Part shown: positions 35,599 to 45,059 of the stretch, one piece after another
Numbering within the stretch: the first letter of the stretch is position 1
Layout of the letters: the number at the start of each line of letters is the position of its first letter
From: Tuctoria greenei
Lineage: Eukaryota; Streptophyta; Magnoliopsida; Poales; Poaceae
Assembly: GCA_036927565.1 (NCBI GenBank)
Contig: JAYESD010000007.1
Span: 128,128,230 to 128,192,229, forward strand
Reading direction: 5' to 3'
DNA length: 64,000 bases
Translations under genes and position numbers: made by a program
Notes under the pieces: model-generated
What the model saw: the letters and a program-made list of their open reading frames with translations, nothing else
Databases searched by the model: none
What the model was told of the DNA's origin: nothing

Positions 35599-36780
35599 TG
35601 TTAGTAGCAAACAAAAGACAACAAAAATATATTATCCCTATCTACTACAAAGGATAATGTGAAAGTGGAAGTTGAATCACACACTCTCAAGCATCTTACC
35701 ACGCTCTTACAAGTGTTCTTACGGACACTGCATGTGGCAAACGGTGGCCAGTATGATGAAACCAATGAAGTGTGGGATGATTGCTGTGGTGTATCGATTT
35801 TGCTCAAGAGTAAAGTGTAGCTTCGATTGCACTTTATATGTATCAAGGATTAGCAACAATGAAAATTAGATAGTAAAATTGAATAAGTGTCCAAAGTACT
35901 TGTCAAAGTTGTTGGCTTAAATGTGTTCCTAGTAGTTCAAGCAAGCAAGACATGAGACAAAACTAGATGAAACAAAAAATGCAAGCACTTCTGTTTTTTT
36001 TTTGTTGTTTTTTTTCTCCTCTTTTTTTGTGCGGCTTTTGTATCTTGTTTTGCACTTGCCTTTTTCTTTTGTCTTTTTTTTTTCAGAATGTGCTGCAAAA
36101 GAAGAACACAATGAAAAGCAATCAAAGATATCTCGTGGGCTTACAGATTTTTTGCTCAATCTTCTAAGGACAAATAGGCACACTTAGAGGCTCAAAATAG
36201 AAAAACTTACAACAGCAAGATTGTATATATATCTCTCCTCTTTAATTTCAACATATGGAAGACCTATTTTGGACAAGAACAATATGATATATTGACTCTA
36301 AAACACAGACTGTTCAGAAATTCTAGGTCAAGAACAGATTTAGATCTAATGCACTTTTGACAAGTATAACTACACTGTCTAGGAAACCTATGAATTCGAA
36401 AGTTGTAGAGAACTTCTTAAGCTTTCCAGGAAGTATAAGAACTCCAAAATCTGAGTTTGTATGAGTGAGATATGATGAAAATACCGAACTAAATAGAGAT
36501 GAATCTAAACTGTACGTGATGACGTGATTCAAAAGGATGAATCAACGCAATGCAAAAACTCAAACTAAGACCAAAAACATTTTCTAAACCAGCAATATGA
36601 CTCAACCACGGACACAAACGCAACAAAACCAAACTGAATAACAAAGTTACAAAGGCTCAATGGTGGTTTGGACAAAGTGATGAATAGATCTACTAAACTA
36701 CAAGTTTTTTGTGGCTTTTTTGTGGACTCTAAGAATGAAAAACAAACAAATCAAAAGGATAGATGAATTACCTAATGGGA
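35599..36780 (-). other. Gypsy-2a leader, non-coding
   Basis: About 1.2 kb between PBS and gag. The gag-proximal 300 bases match Gypsy-1 at 6,230-6,520. Around 35,995-36,085 the plus strand is very T-rich, so the leader RNA is A-rich there; open frames in this tract are compositional. Confidence 0.7.
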
Positions 36781-36790
36781 TCTGATACCA
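36781..36790 (-). other. Primer binding site of Gypsy-2a
   Basis: The minus strand reads TGGTATCAGA two bases inside the 5' LTR, then departs; Gypsy-2b at 43,743-43,752 keeps TGGTATCAGATTTCCAGG, as in Gypsy-1, so copy a has a small deletion just beyond the core. Confidence 0.85.
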
Positions 36791-36792
36791 AT

Positions 36793-37685
36793 TTATAGAG
36801 AAGGTTTATGCCTGATCTTCCAAAAGGTAATGGATAAGTCAATTGATGTGGAGATCTCGACATTGATGATCCGAGACTCTCGAGTAGAACACGAATAGCC
36901 CCTGCAATCACTAATCCACCACTCCATTGGTTATCAACCGTACTTCACACGATTGACCTCGCCAAGAAGGCTAATCTCTGTAAGTGCAATCGAGAACACA
37001 AGCAAGAACAAGGTAGAAGCAATCTGAATTGCTAAGTTGCGGTCTCACAAACTGTAGAACAACGATATTAATGATCTAAGCAAAACACAATTATTTATGG
37101 TGGCTACTATGGAGTAAATATAGGTGGGAGGACGTCCAAGGGGGTGTTGGGGTAGTGACCTAACCCTAATACACGAAAATAATGTACTTAGACTTGATAC
37201 AAGGCCCAATGGCCCAATAGGGTGGTGCAGCACCCTGACAGATTCTAGACTCGATTTTATTTCAACGATTCCCGTCGACTCCGAAGGAATTTTGACATGA
37301 TACTAGCGCCATTCGAAAGTTTATCCTCTCCTCTTTCAGTGCATATGTATAACATCCAAAACGGAGTTTGTATGCACCCTGGGCGTCCATTTTAGTGTGA
37401 ACTGCACCTGGACTCCGAGTTGGACACGAATTTGAGTTGGGGTCGGTTTCCATATTCTTTGAACGTATTCTCTGGTCCTCCACGTCCCTAATACTTCCTC
37501 TAAGTACTCCTTGAACCTCTCCATTTATCCTAATCACAATTAAATCATTAGGTAGCAATCTATGCTCAAAAACATATAAGAACGAGCTCACCTCTAAAAT
37601 TAATTGTTGTGTGTGAACTCTATTGATTACATCTTGTGTGTTCAATGGAGTGTTGTTTGTATCCATAGAAGTGATGTCCTCATCA
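36793..37685 (-). repeat. 5' LTR of Gypsy-2a
   Basis: 893 bases. Its plus-strand start is TTATAGAG where the partner LTR has TGATGAG, so the terminal TG is lost in both duplicated copies. It ends CTCATCA before AAGGA. Confidence 0.88.
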
Positions 37686-37690
37686 AAGGA

Positions 37691-37939
37691 GGGCAAGAAA
37701 AAGGTCAAATCTAAACCCTCCCCTTTGCATTCCTCCATTAATGATTTTGATAGTGCTAGTGAGAACGAGGATATGTTAAAAGGCTTAAGTGAAACTGCTT
37801 TAAGAAAAATGAAGTTATTGTCAGATGAGATTTTTGAGAAGGAGGAGCTTGTCAATCGTGAAGAAGATATGCTAATTCTTGAAAGAAAGAAATATCTTGC
37901 GGTTGAAAAGCTTCTTGAGCTTGAAAAGGAGAGAAACAA
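37691..37939 (+). pseudogene. Copia-3 gag, second part
   Basis: Resumes the gag frame broken at 33,153: EGKKKVKSKPSPLHSSIND, FDSASENEDMLKGLSETALR, KMKLLSDEIFEKEELVNREE, LILERKKYLAVEKLLELEKE, then RNN, where the CACTA element begins at 37,940. The charged, heptad-like composition suggests the coiled coil of Sirevirus gag. The match to Copia-2 at 14,900-15,160 fixes the reading. Without the two insertions the frame would run straight on. Confidence 0.85.
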
Positions 37940-40022
37940 CACTACAAGAATCGAGCAAAGAAATGTCGGCCTTATCGCCGTCGGTAAGGTACAGTAACCG
38001 ACGAATTTAAAGTATGAACAATGGCCTACCGACAGCCATAGGTGATGAGAGATGTTCGATGTTCTAAGCATTTATAGCTGTCAGTGCCGATGACTTTAGT
38101 CCATTAAATCCGTGGGACAGTAGATACTGACGGCCTTAGCTTGAAAACAAACTTTCTCCTCGTATCGTCTTAATTTTTCTTGCAATTCCTCATCTGCAAC
38201 ACGGGATCGACTCGAACTGGAAGTAGACGTCGTCCCACATAAGCGTCATGCTCCACATAACCGTCGCCTAATCCAAGTCTACAAAAAACACAAATGTGAT
38301 GAATCGACATTAATTAACCTTTAAACAATCATTATCTTTATACGTACCTCCCATGCGGTATGCCTCTGCTGGCTTCGTACGCCGCACCCACATCCAAAGG
38401 CGCTCTTAGATAATCTATATCATTTCCATGCTTTTTCTTAACACTCAACATATTTTGTCTGCAAGAATAAATTAAGTTCACGAGTGGATGTCATAAAAGA
38501 TAGATTCAGTTCATAGATAGAGAGCACTCAACACACTTAAACTTTTTGTGTTGTTGCCTCATCACACAACTGCTCTGGGCGTGCTGGATCTGTGCCCCTG
38601 TGTCCCCTAAGGTAAACCTCATTAAAAGAAGGAGCGACACCGGTTTCAGCTTCCTGCAACATCAAAATACAACATCAGTTCAATCAATGCAATTTTTTGA
38701 AGCAATTTACAAGTGATTGTGATAGTTCATACCATTTGTTGTGGCATCTGCACATGTCCATCTGCCCCATACGTTGTATTCCAGGCTTGCTCTTTCGGTT
38801 GCTTCGGTTTCTCTTTGAAATATTTTTGAACTCATTTGACATCCAGTACTCGTATAGCCATTCCCATGCTGCCGGATCTACACAGATCCAATCCACACTA
38901 CTCTCCATGTGCTCATGCTTCTGCAGATAAATTGTAGTTGCTCGCTTGTTTTTCATGGGTTGACGCAACCTGGTCTTGTAATACACGGTCACAGCCTTGA
39001 TCCGTGCATTAGAGAAGGAGTCCTTCATAATCTTTCTCGCCGACGTCTCAAAAACAGACCTCGCATATGTTCGAACCACACCTTCCTCCAATTTAGATAT
39101 ACCCTGCATAAAACCCACAATTACTATCAACCAAAGTAAGATGCAACATATTTTAAACAATGAAAACAAACTTACCCAAAAAATCTCCCAAACTTTGTCC
39201 TAACAAGTTCCCACATTGCCATATGGTTTCAGGGCATAGTGATCCCAATATACATGGCAATTAGTTGACCGCCCACAAGAACCATCCCCGGAAAGCAAAA
39301 CTGAATGGCATTTCCCAACTCTGTGTTAACACACTGTCGATGTTCCTGTCATCCCAACCAATCTCGATCCAGTACCTAATACCCTTTGGCCTTATAACTG
39401 CATGCGTATCGGGTGTTTTACTTGGAGTACATAAAAGGTGCCTCCACGGCCTGTACAAATAACAATAGTTAGTATAAGATAACTTATCAAATGTATAAGA
39501 TAACTTATCAAATAATTCAAAAAAATACCTATAAGGGCATCAATCACTCTGCCCCTCTCCTGCCTCTTGTAACTCTCCTAACCTTGCCAACCTTGCATCT
39601 CGTTCTGAATCATCTTCCTCTTCGCCACTCTCACCCTTAGTACCACCATGTCCACCCTCAGTACCATCCTGTCCATCCTCAGAAGACAACGTCACAAAGA
39701 CCTACGCCAGAACCTCCTCTGTTCCTAAGTCTCCTCCCTGCTCCTGAACCCCCGCCATTGTGCCTGCTCCTAAGCCTCCTTCCTGCTCCTGAGCCTCCTC
39801 TGAGTACACACCTAAGCCTCCTGCTGAACCTGGTGCTAGCTGGCTCGATGCCTGCTCTGTCATACACCCCATAAGCTATCTCTGTCTATCTGCACTCATG
39901 GTTGTGCCCTACAAATGCAAATAAACATATAAAAAATAGTAAATAGCTGATTTATGATATTGAAGTGTTTTAAAAAAACAAAGTACCTAAAACAAGGACG
40001 TGTGAACCGAACCACTACTGTG
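37940..40022 (-). mobile_element. CACTA-a: 3' part of an En/Spm transposon, cut by the duplication junction
   Basis: Begins CACTACAAGAA at 37,940, the canonical En/Spm terminus, inside Copia-3 gag. Subterminal repeats of the GCCGTCGGTA / CTACCGACAGCC / GACGGCC type follow to about 38,150. Its TNP1-like gene runs on the minus strand, so this end is the 3' end of the transposon. The rest is missing because the tandem duplication begins again at 40,028. Confidence 0.87.
38100..40022 (-). pseudogene. TNP1-like CACTA gene (Transposase_24 type), copy a, first exon truncated
   Basis: TNP1/TNPA proteins bind the subterminal repeats of En/Spm elements and help excision. Apparent exons on the minus strand: the end of exon 1 (SVHTSLFQ, before a GT at 39,988 or so), an exon with MTEQASSQLAPGSAGGLGVY from 39,863 and a Gly/Glu-rich repeat, containing an in-frame TAG after TEEVLA; an exon with VIRPKGIRYWIEIGWDDRN; an exon with LEEGVVRTYARSVFETSARK, MKDSFSNARIKAVTVYYKTR and SVDWICVDPAAWEWLYEYWM, SNEFKNISKRNRSNRKSKPG (the family hallmark); a short exon with EVYLRGHRGTDPARPEQLCD; and a C-terminal exon with ADEELQEKLRRYEEKV. 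A frameshift near 39,305 breaks the core. The start of exon 1 is lost at the duplication junction. Confidence 0.8.
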
Positions 40023-40027
40023 AACCG

Positions 40028-40106
40028 AACCTACACTGAGGTCCACGCTCTTCCCAAATGTGGGAGGATGGAAGGAATCCAACCATACTTGTTTCATGGC
40101 CAAGGA
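40028..40106 (+). pseudogene. Copia-3 gag fragment (duplicated)
   Basis: Copy of 33,075-33,153, ending with HTC-LMAK-type coding and the left AAGGA (40,102-40,106). The frame resumes at 44,665. Confidence 0.88.
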
Positions 40107-41011
40107 TGATGAGTAGAAAGATGAGTCCCGATCTTTCGATAGGTAATGGATAAGTCAATTGATGTGGAGATCTCAATGTTGATGATCTGAGGCTCTCGAG
40201 TAGAACACGAATAGCCCCTGCAATCACTACACCACCGCGCTGATGGTTATCAACCGTGCTTCGCACGATTGAGCTCGCCAAGAAGGCTAATCCCTGCAAG
40301 TGCAACTGAGAACACAAGCAAGAACAAGGTAGAAGCAATCTGAATTGCTAAGTTGGGGTCTCACAAACCATAGAACGGCGATATTATTGATCTAAGCAAA
40401 ACCCAATTGTTTATAGCAGCTACTATGGAGTATATATAGTTGGGAGGACGTCCAAGGGGGTGTTGGAGTCGTGACCTAACCCTAAGACATGAAAAATGTA
40501 CTTAGGCTTGATACAAGGCCCAATGGCCCAATAAGGTGGCACAGCACCCTGACAGATTCTGGACTCGATTTTGTTTCGACGATTCCTGTCGACTCCAAAT
40601 AAATTTTGACAAGGGACTAGCACCATTGGAAAGTTTATCCTCTCATCTTTCCGTTCATATGTAGAACGTCCAAAATGGAGTTTGTATGCGTCCTGGGCGT
40701 CCATTTTAGTGCGAACTGCTCCTGGATTCCGAGTTGGATACGAATTTGAGTTGGGGTCGGTTTCCATATTCTTTGAGCGTATTCTCTGGTACTCCATGTC
40801 CCTAAGACTTCCTCTAAGTACTCCTTGAACCTCTCCATGGATACTAATCACAATTAAATAATTAGGTAGCAATCTATGCTCAAAAACATATAAGAAAACA
40901 TATAAGAACGAGCTCACCTCTAAAATTAATTGTTGTGTGTGAACTCTATTGACTACATCTTGTATGTTCAATGGAGTGTTGTTTGTATCCATAGAAGTGA
41001 TGTCCTCATCA
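40107..41011 (-). repeat. 3' LTR of Gypsy-2b
   Basis: Copy of 33,154-34,058 with the same 905-base length. About seven of the first 62 bases differ between copies but only about five of the next 290, so changes are clustered at the LTR start. Confidence 0.9.
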
Positions 41012-41379
41012 TCCTCCCCTTCTTGAATTGGAGTCATCCTCGACTCAAGTTCATCTTCTGTCACGTGTTGGTCCAAATGTGCAAAACCATCAAATCTTCT
41101 TGTATGCATGAAAGGAGGAGGCCAAGGTGGTGGACGACATAGTGCACCATCTTGATCTTGTCCAAACAAGAGCACACATTCACTTGAGCCAGGATCCGAA
41201 ACAAATAAACTTTGTACCATGTCTGTAGGTGCAATGATAACGTGCATGATCTTGTCATTCACCCCTTTCTTTATGACAAGCCGTCCTCGGCTTGCTCGTA
41301 TGTCCAGGAAAAAGGATTGCTTTGGGGGTAGAATGAGCATTGTCCATATTGCACAACCACAGCAAACAATGCTTCTCAT
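40423..41379 (-). pseudogene. Gypsy-2b pol-tail ORF reading through the LTR
   Basis: 318 residues without a stop, longer than the 231-residue copy in Gypsy-2a. It has the same order: a family-specific first half (PKQSFFLDIRASRGRLVIKK), the pol-tail match DELESRMTPIQEGEDDEDIT over the PPT, then the LTR-encoded HTQQLILEVSSFLYVF and LLPNYLIVISIHGEVQG. The frame stays open another 80 or so residues inside the LTR. No catalytic motif. Whether the open frame is selected or chance cannot be told here. Confidence 0.55.
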
Positions 41380-42551
41380 TTATTTGTTGTCCCTGGTGCA
41401 AGGGAAAAATACTAAAAAAACTTGACAAAGCATTATTAGCGTTAGTGCATTCATTTACTTTAGGATGTTGTTGCAGCACAAAAGGAGTTTTCTCATTTAA
41501 ACATACGTAAACTTTATGCACCATAAACACACCACTATGTTCATATTTGCCTATTGCATGAAAATTATTTCTTATCAACAAAGGTAATTCAGTTTTCAAA
41601 TATATTCTTCTCTCTACAGTATCTAGATCACAAAGAGTGAAATTCAATATAACCTAAAGTATTTGGAGAAGACAACAATTTCAGCTCATCTCGTTCATAT
41701 GTAATTGGAATCAAATGCTTAATTTCAGAAAAAGTGGGTGATAAAGTATCAAATTCATTCACTTATTCTAGCATAGGTACAATATAATTATAAGCACACA
41801 ACACATTTTTATCATAAGGATCAGTAGAAAAATCAACTAGTGGAAAAGAAGTTTTCTGAAAAGGCTTCTCAAGTTGTTGTTCTTCAATAGAATGATTGAA
41901 GGAAACATTTGAGACATTCAAAAACTTCTCAACATCAATAAGTGTAGTGTGAGGTACGTTACCTTCATTCTCATTTTCAGCCGTAACTGTGGGTGAAATG
42001 GGAATTGATAGATTTGAAATTTCACAAGAGTTGTTGAACAGCTCATTCTCTTTTGAATTTTCTACATTTATTTGTTCATGTTCCTGCAAAAGATTAGGCA
42101 TAGGAGGAGGTACAAAAAGAAAATTCTTCTCAAGCTCATGTATTTTATCTTTGCAATTAGATACATTACTAAAAGTTTCTCGTATAAGAATTTTCATATC
42201 TTTCCATGTTTGAGGTTTTTCAGAATCACTTAAGTTGTCCCACCAAGTTAATGCACGATCAACTAATGCACTAGCAATATTCCTAATCTGTCTCCTCTCG
42301 CACATATGCCATTGTCCAAAAATTTTATCCAACTCTATTTCCCAAGCAATATATTCATCATAACCAATACCATCATAAGAAGGAAAAGATGGGAGAATGT
42401 AATTACTTCTTGGAGAAGGTGTTGTAAAGGTGGTTTGAATGTCATGTGAAACCTTGGTTGATGTTTGATTTTTAGTGAGCAATTCCATCGCCGTCTTCAT
42501 CATGTCAATCATCTCAGCATATAATGCATGATTCTTGCTTTTACCTGACAT
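41255..42551 (-). pseudogene. Gypsy-2b gag-like gene (better preserved copy)
   Basis: Open for 266 residues from just upstream of MSGKSKNHALYAEMIDMM (ATG at 42,551): SNYILPSFPSYDGIGYDEYI, AWEIELDKIFGQWHMCERRQ, IRNIASALVDRALTWWDNLS, KPQTWKDMKILIRETFSNVS, then the Asn/Glu-rich tail to YNYIVPMLE and a stop at 41,763. It resumes with RRIYLKTELPLLIRNNFHAI at 41,255-41,647. The W that is a stop in Gypsy-2a is intact here. The YDxxxYxxWExxxDxxF pattern and the WWDNL block are those of gypsy gag. No zinc knuckle is seen. Confidence 0.75.
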
Positions 42552-43742
42552 TGTTAGTAGCAAACAAAAGACAACAAAAATATATTATCCCTATCTACTA
42601 TAAAGGATAATGTGAAAGTGGAAGTGGAATCACACACTCTCAAGCATCTTACCACGCTCTTACAAGTGTTCTTACGGACACTGCATGTGGCAAACGGTGG
42701 CCAGTATGATGAAACCAATGAAGTGTGGGATGATTGCAGTGGTGTATCGATTTTGCTCAAGAGTAAAGTGTAGCTTTGATTGCACTTTATATGTATCAAG
42801 GATTAGCAACAATGAAAATCAGATAGTAAAATTGAATAAGTCTCCAAAGTACTTGTCAAAGTTGTTGGCTTAAATGTGTTCCTAGTAGTTCAAGCAAGCA
42901 AGACATGAGACAAAACTAGATGACACAAAGGATGCAAGCACTTCTGTTTTTTTGTTGTTGTTGTTTTTTTCTCCTCTTTTTTTGTGCGGATTTTGTATCT
43001 TGTTTTGCACTTGCCTTTTTCTTTTGTCTTTTTTTTCAGAATGTGCTGCAAAAGAAGAACACAATGAAAAGCAATCAAAGATATCTCGTGGGTCTACAGA
43101 TTTTTTGCTCAATCTTCTAAGGACAAATAGGCACACTTAGAGGCTCAAAATAGAAAAACTTACAACAGCAAGATTGTATATATATCTCTCCTCTTTAATT
43201 TCAACATATGGAAGACCTATTTTGGACAAGAACAATATGATATATTGCCTCTAAAACACAGACTGTTCAGAAATTCTAGGTCAAGAACAGATTTAGATCC
43301 AATGCACTTTTGACAAGTATAACTACACTGTCTAGGAAACCTATGAATTCGAAAGTTGTAGAGAACTTCTTAAGCTTTCCAGGAAGTATAAGAACTTCAA
43401 AATCTGAGTTTGTATGAGTGAGATATGATGAAAATACCAAACTAAATAGAGATGAATCTAAACTGTACGTGATGACATGATTCAAAAGGATGAATCAACG
43501 CAATGCAAAACTCAAACTAAGACCAAAAACATTTTCTAAACCAGCAATATGACTCAACCACTGACACAAACTCAACAAAACCAAACTGAATAACAAAGTT
43601 ACAAAGGCTCAATGGTGGTTTGGACAAAGTGATGAATAGATCTACTAAACTACAAGTTTTTTGTGGCTTTTTTGTGGACTCTAGGTATGAAAAACAAAAA
43701 AATCAAAAGGATAGATGAATTACCTAATGGGCAACCTGGAAA
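42552..43742 (-). other. Gypsy-2b leader, non-coding
   Basis: Counterpart of 35,599-36,780. It shares the T-rich plus-strand tract (42,948-43,037) and the 300 gag-proximal bases common to Gypsy-1. Confidence 0.7.
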
Positions 43743-43754
43743 TCTGATACCAAT

Positions 43755-44659
43755 TTATAGAGAAGGTTTATGCCTGATCTTCCAAAAGGTAATGGATAAG
43801 TCAATTGATGTGGAGATCTCGACATTGATGATCTGAGACTCTCGAGTAGAACTCGAATAGCCCCTGCAATCACTAATCCACCACTCCGTTGGTTATCAAC
43901 CGTACTTCACACGATTGACCTCGCCAAGAAGGCTAATCTCTGTAAGTGCAATCGAGAACACAAGCAAGAACAAGGTAGAAGCAATCTGAATTGCTAAGTT
44001 GGGATCTCACAAACTGTAGAACAACGATATTAATGATCTAAGCAAAACACAATTATTTATGGTGGCTACTATGGAGTAAATATAGGTGGGAGGACGTCCA
44101 AGGGGGTGTTGGGGTAGTGACCTAACTCTAAGACACGAAAATAATGTACTTAGACTTGATACAAGGCCCAATGGCCCAATAGGGTGGCGCAGCACCCTGA
44201 CAGATTCTAGGCTCGATTTTGTTTCAACGATTCCCGTCGACTCCGAAGGAATTTTGACATGGTACCAGCGCCATTCGAAAGTTTATCCTCTCCTCTTTCC
44301 GTGCATATGTATAACGTCCAAAACTGAGTTTGTACGCATCCTGGGTGTCCATTTTAGTGTGAACTGCTTCTTGACTCCGAGTTGGACACGAATTTGAGTT
44401 GGGGCCGGTTTCCATATTCTTTGAACGTATTCTCTGGTCCTCCACGTCCCTAAGACTTCCTCTAAGTACTCCTTGAACCTCTCCATGGATCCTAATCACA
44501 ATTAAATCATTAGGTAGCAATCTATGCTCAAAAACATATAAGAAAACATATAAGAATGAGCTCACCTCTAAAGTTAATTGTTGTGTGTGAACTCTATTGA
44601 TTACATCTTGTATGTTCAATGGAGTGTTGTTTCTATCCATAGAAGTGATGTCCTCATCA
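43755..44659 (-). repeat. 5' LTR of Gypsy-2b
   Basis: Copy of 36,793-37,685, slightly longer (905 bases). It has the same altered TTATAG start. It ends CTCATCA before AAGGA. Confidence 0.9.
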
Positions 44660-44664
44660 AAGGA

Positions 44665-44913
44665 GGGCAAGAAAAAGGTCAAATCTAAACCCTCCCCTTT
44701 GCATTCCTCCATTGATGATTTTGATAGTGCTAGTGAGAATGAGGATATGTTAAAAGGCATAAGTGAAACTGCTTTAAGAAAAATGAAGTTATTGTCAGAT
44801 GAGATTTTTGAGAAGGAGGAGCTTGTCAATCGTGAAGAAGATATGCTAATTCTTGAAAGAAAGAAATATCTTGCGGTTGAAAAGCTTCTTGAGCTTGAAA
44901 AGGAGAGAAACAA
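44665..44913 (+). pseudogene. Copia-3 gag fragment, second part (duplicated)
   Basis: Copy of 37,691-37,939, with few amino-acid changes (DMLKGISETALR for DMLKGLSETALR; HSSIDDFD for HSSINDFD). Interrupted by CACTACAAGAA at 44,914. Confidence 0.87.
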
Positions 44914-45059
44914 CACTACAAGAATCAAGCAAAGAAATGTCGGCCTTATCGCCGTCGGTAAGGTACAGTAACCAACGAATTTAAAGTATGAACATCGGCC
45001 TACCGACAGCCATAGGTGATGAGAGATGTTCGATGTTCTTAAGCATTTATAGCTGTCAG

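Larger units (their letters stand above)
33154..37685 (-). mobile_element. Gypsy-2a: non-autonomous CRM-like gypsy element
   Basis: 4.5 kb, flanked by a perfect AAGGA duplication (33,149-33,153 and 37,686-37,690). LTRs: 36,793-37,685 (5') and 33,154-34,058 (3'). LTRs, PBS and leader resemble Gypsy-1, but the internal region holds only a gag-like ORF and the pol tail; protease, RT, RNase H and most of integrase are absent. Probably mobilised in trans by a Gypsy-1-like partner. Confidence 0.88.
33075..40022 (+). repeat. Tandem duplication, left copy (about 6.95 kb)
   Basis: Collinear with 40,028-46,978 at an offset of about 6,953-6,956. It holds 79 bases of Copia-3 gag, all of Gypsy-2a, 249 bases of Copia-3 gag and the 3' part of a CACTA element. 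The left breakpoint is in Copia-3 gag and the right one in the first exon of the CACTA TNP1-like gene. Junction: CTACTGTG, then filler AACCG, then AACCTACACTG. Confidence 0.93.
40107..44659 (-). mobile_element. Gypsy-2b: duplicated copy of the non-autonomous CRM-like element
   Basis: 3' LTR 40,107-41,011; PPT 41,012-41,024; pol-tail frame; gag-like gene 41,255-42,551; leader; PBS 43,743-43,752; 5' LTR 43,755-44,659. It is flanked by AAGGA at 40,102-40,106 and 44,660-44,664. It was copied with its flanks, so it is not an independent insertion. Confidence 0.9.

Noticed and set aside
35929..36187. Phe/Leu- and Lys-rich open frames in the Gypsy-2a leader
   Set aside because: They stem from T-rich runs and lie in the leader between PBS and gag. 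No conserved protein pattern.
37262..38071. Minus-strand 269-residue open frame (and its copy at 44,224-44,928)
   Set aside because: It runs antisense through Copia-3 gag and on into the Gypsy-2 LTR. Only the LTR part matches the pol-tail frame; the rest is the mirror of a coding strand. Not a gene.
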